From positions 1 to 7,053 of the forward strand of contig JAJEBJ010000276.1 in the NCBI GenBank assembly GCA_022822575.1: a stretch of 7,053 nt of DNA, read 5' to 3'. The stretch is from Alphaproteobacteria bacterium. Lineage in GTDB: Bacteria; Pseudomonadota; Alphaproteobacteria; SP197. This document shows, piece after piece, positions 6,388 to 7,053 of the stretch. Below the pieces are notes generated by a model. That model saw only the letters and a list, made by a program, of their open reading frames with translations. It searched no databases and was not told where the DNA came from. Each line of letters starts with the position of its first letter. The stretch's first letter is position 1. Both the position numbers and the translations under genes were made by a program.

Positions 6388-6653
6388 TTACCACAGGCTC
6401 CTTCCAAACGCGCCGGGTGGCGTGTCTTGCAGGAGCCGCCTGACTGTCTTCCACGTGTTTGTCGACTGATGGTGCACTGCGCGCCGTATGCGACGGTTCG
6501 TCACGACGCTCCGGAATTCGTAGCGCATGGCCACTGAATGGCCTGGTTCCGGAATCCTTCGGCAAGTCCGGTCATGACCGCGTGCGTCGCGTCACCCAGC
6601 CGCGACTCGCGCCGGGACGCAAGGATCAGCAGATTGGTGTCAACGGCGATCAC
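6388..6653 (-). pseudogene. vapC: vapC toxin remnant (frameshifted PIN domain)
   Basis: The start of a VapC ribonuclease toxin follows vapB with a GTGA overlap. GTG 6653 gives IAVDTNLLILASRRES with the PIN-domain Asp5, continues to QWPC at residues 40-43, then runs off-frame and stops at 6501-6503 after 50 codons. In a shifted frame the family sequence resumes as YEFRSVVTNRRI, which in intact toxins follows WPC after a single residue; the gap here is 2 nt, so one base seems lost. After that, about 30 residues expected before the TWKTVRRLLQ segment look missing, and the frame stops at 6388 without the later acidic residues of the active site. The toxin should be dead. Family resemblance is clear at both ends; the size of the internal loss is an estimate. 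Confidence 0.72.
6396..6437. other. Long imperfect hairpin between convergent genes
   Basis: GGCTCCT (6396-6402) pairs with AGGAGCC (6431-6437), enclosing ACGCGCC (6408-6414) pairing with GGCGTGT (6419-6425, one G-U) around a GGGT loop, separated by a 5x5 internal loop. It lies 20 nt after the oxygenase stop. There is no T-run, and the same bases are coding in the vapC remnant, so a terminator role is only possible. Confidence 0.3.
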
Positions 6654-6898
6654 CGCGTTCCGGGATCGCCGTAGATCACTTCGCGCAACCCTGGCCAGGA
6701 ATACTGTTCCAGCGGATCGCTCGCGTCCGGATTCCCCGTTCTGAGATCGGGCAGCTTGTACTCGTGGTCAGGTGCTCCAGGCGCAAGTGCGCGGCGAAGA
6801 CCGTCCTCGACCACAGCGCGCAGCGGGCGTCCCGTTTCCCTGGCGTGACGCTTGGCCCGCGCCAGCAGTTCATCGTGAATGTCCCGCGTCGTCTTCAT
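6650..6898 (-). CDS. vapB: VapB-type antitoxin
   Basis: An 82-residue antitoxin of the VapB ribbon-helix-helix kind. The N-terminal DNA-binding part reads KTTRDIHDELLARAK (2-16) followed by ETGRPLRAVVEDGLRRAL, the usual beta-strand and two helices. The C-terminal half (39-82) is the acidic, Trp/Tyr/Pro-containing tail (YKLPDLR, SWPGLREVIYG) that normally wraps a PIN toxin. The frame is intact, and its TGA overlaps the GTG of the vapC remnant. A 26-bp inverted repeat 9 nt before the ATG is a fitting autoregulatory operator. There is no recognisable Shine-Dalgarno between operator and start, so the mRNA leader may be very short. With its toxin broken, it is an orphan antitoxin that may still act as a DNA-binding protein or neutralise a related toxin elsewhere. 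Confidence 0.85.
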   Translation of the reverse strand: MKTTRDIHDELLARAKRHARETGRPLRAVVEDGLRRALAPGAPDHEYKLPDLRTGNPDASDPLEQYSWPGLREVIYGDPGTR

Positions 6899-6907
6899 CG
6901 GTCTAAG

Positions 6908-6933
6908 TTACCCATACTTTCCGGTATGGGTAA
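6908..6933 (-). promoter_or_regulatory. Inverted-repeat operator upstream of vapB
   Basis: TTACCCATAC (6908-6917) and GTATGGGTAA (6924-6933) form perfect 10-bp arms around TTTCCG. On the minus strand a weak -35 (TTGTCT) and -10 (TATGGG) 16 nt apart would overlap it. Position and symmetry suit binding by the VapB ribbon-helix-helix dimer. As the intergenic region is shared with the divergent gene at 7010, it could affect both. Confidence 0.65.
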
Positions 6934-6952
6934 GACAACTCACAAACTGCAA

Positions 6953-6963
6953 TGCCATTGGCA
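6953..6963. promoter_or_regulatory. Short palindrome in the divergent intergenic region
   Basis: TGCCA-T-TGGCA is a perfect 11-bp palindrome, flanked by CTGC (6947-6950) and GCAG (6964-6967), which also mirror each other with a two-base offset. It lies between the vapB operator and the gene starting at 7010. It may be an operator for that gene, or chance. Confidence 0.25.
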
Positions 6964-7009
6964 GCAGAGCTCGGACCGTTGCCGCAACCTGAAGGAAGGG
7001 AACATCAAC

Positions 7010-7053
7010 ATGGCCGGTCACGACCTTCCGGGGACGCTGCATGACCTGGAGAA
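7010..7053 (+). CDS. Start of an unidentified gene, cut by window edge
   Basis: ATG 7010 opens a frame reading MAGHDLPGTLHDLE to the end of the window. GAAGGAAGGG (6991-7000) gives a good ribosome site 9 nt before it. A competing ATG at 6952 in another frame meets a stop at 7042-7044, so 7010 is preferred. Fourteen residues are too few to assign a family. It is divergent from vapB, sharing a 111-nt intergenic region. Confidence 0.5.
   Translation, partial: MAGHDLPGTLHDLE

Noticed and set aside
6459..6674. 71-codon plus-strand frame over the vapC remnant
   Set aside because: No motif, and the opposite strand carries clear VapC sequence; there is no ribosome site.
1..7053. CRISPR arrays, tRNA or rRNA genes, insertion sequences
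   Set aside because: No regularly spaced repeats, no tRNA-like cloverleaf or rRNA segments, and no transposase or terminal inverted repeats were seen on reading both strands.

Overview
The window is GC-rich and compact, with start/stop overlaps (ATGA, GTGA) and GTG starts. Its protein families (a Zur/Azt zinc locus, a GntR-free catabolic operon, VapBC) suggest an alphaproteobacterium, perhaps Rhodospirillales- or Rhizobiales-like. That placement is inference; there is no rRNA or marker gene to confirm it.

Left part (1-1500, minus strand): a zinc-homeostasis operon read right to left. It has a Zur-type Fur-family repressor, a 44-residue single-span membrane protein, and the ATPase of an AztA/ZnuC-type zinc ABC transporter that runs off the left edge. 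A perfect 14-bp palindrome with a GTTATAAC core lies 31 bp before the zur start and overlaps a plausible -10 box, so the operon is probably repressed by its own first product. The gap to the next operon (1435-1812) also holds what looks like a decayed enoyl-CoA hydratase fragment on the minus strand.

Centre (1813-6376, plus strand): five tightly packed genes that look like one transcription unit. They encode a gentisate 1,2-dioxygenase-like bicupin, an LVIVD-repeat beta-propeller, an NAD-dependent 3-hydroxyacyl-CoA dehydrogenase, an AA_synth (DUF1185) protein, and a 2-oxoglutarate/Fe(II) oxygenase with an HxD...H triad. Two unrelated non-haem iron oxygenases, a dehydrogenase and two proteins of unknown biochemistry point to an oxidative catabolic or small-molecule-modifying pathway. 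Its substrate cannot be read from the sequence. This is the best candidate in the window for something undescribed.

Right part (6388-7053): a vapBC toxin-antitoxin locus on the minus strand. vapB is intact and has a clear inverted-repeat operator, but vapC is broken: about one base is lost near codon 44, an internal stretch seems missing and the C-terminus is gone. A divergent gene starts at 7010 and leaves the window after 14 codons.
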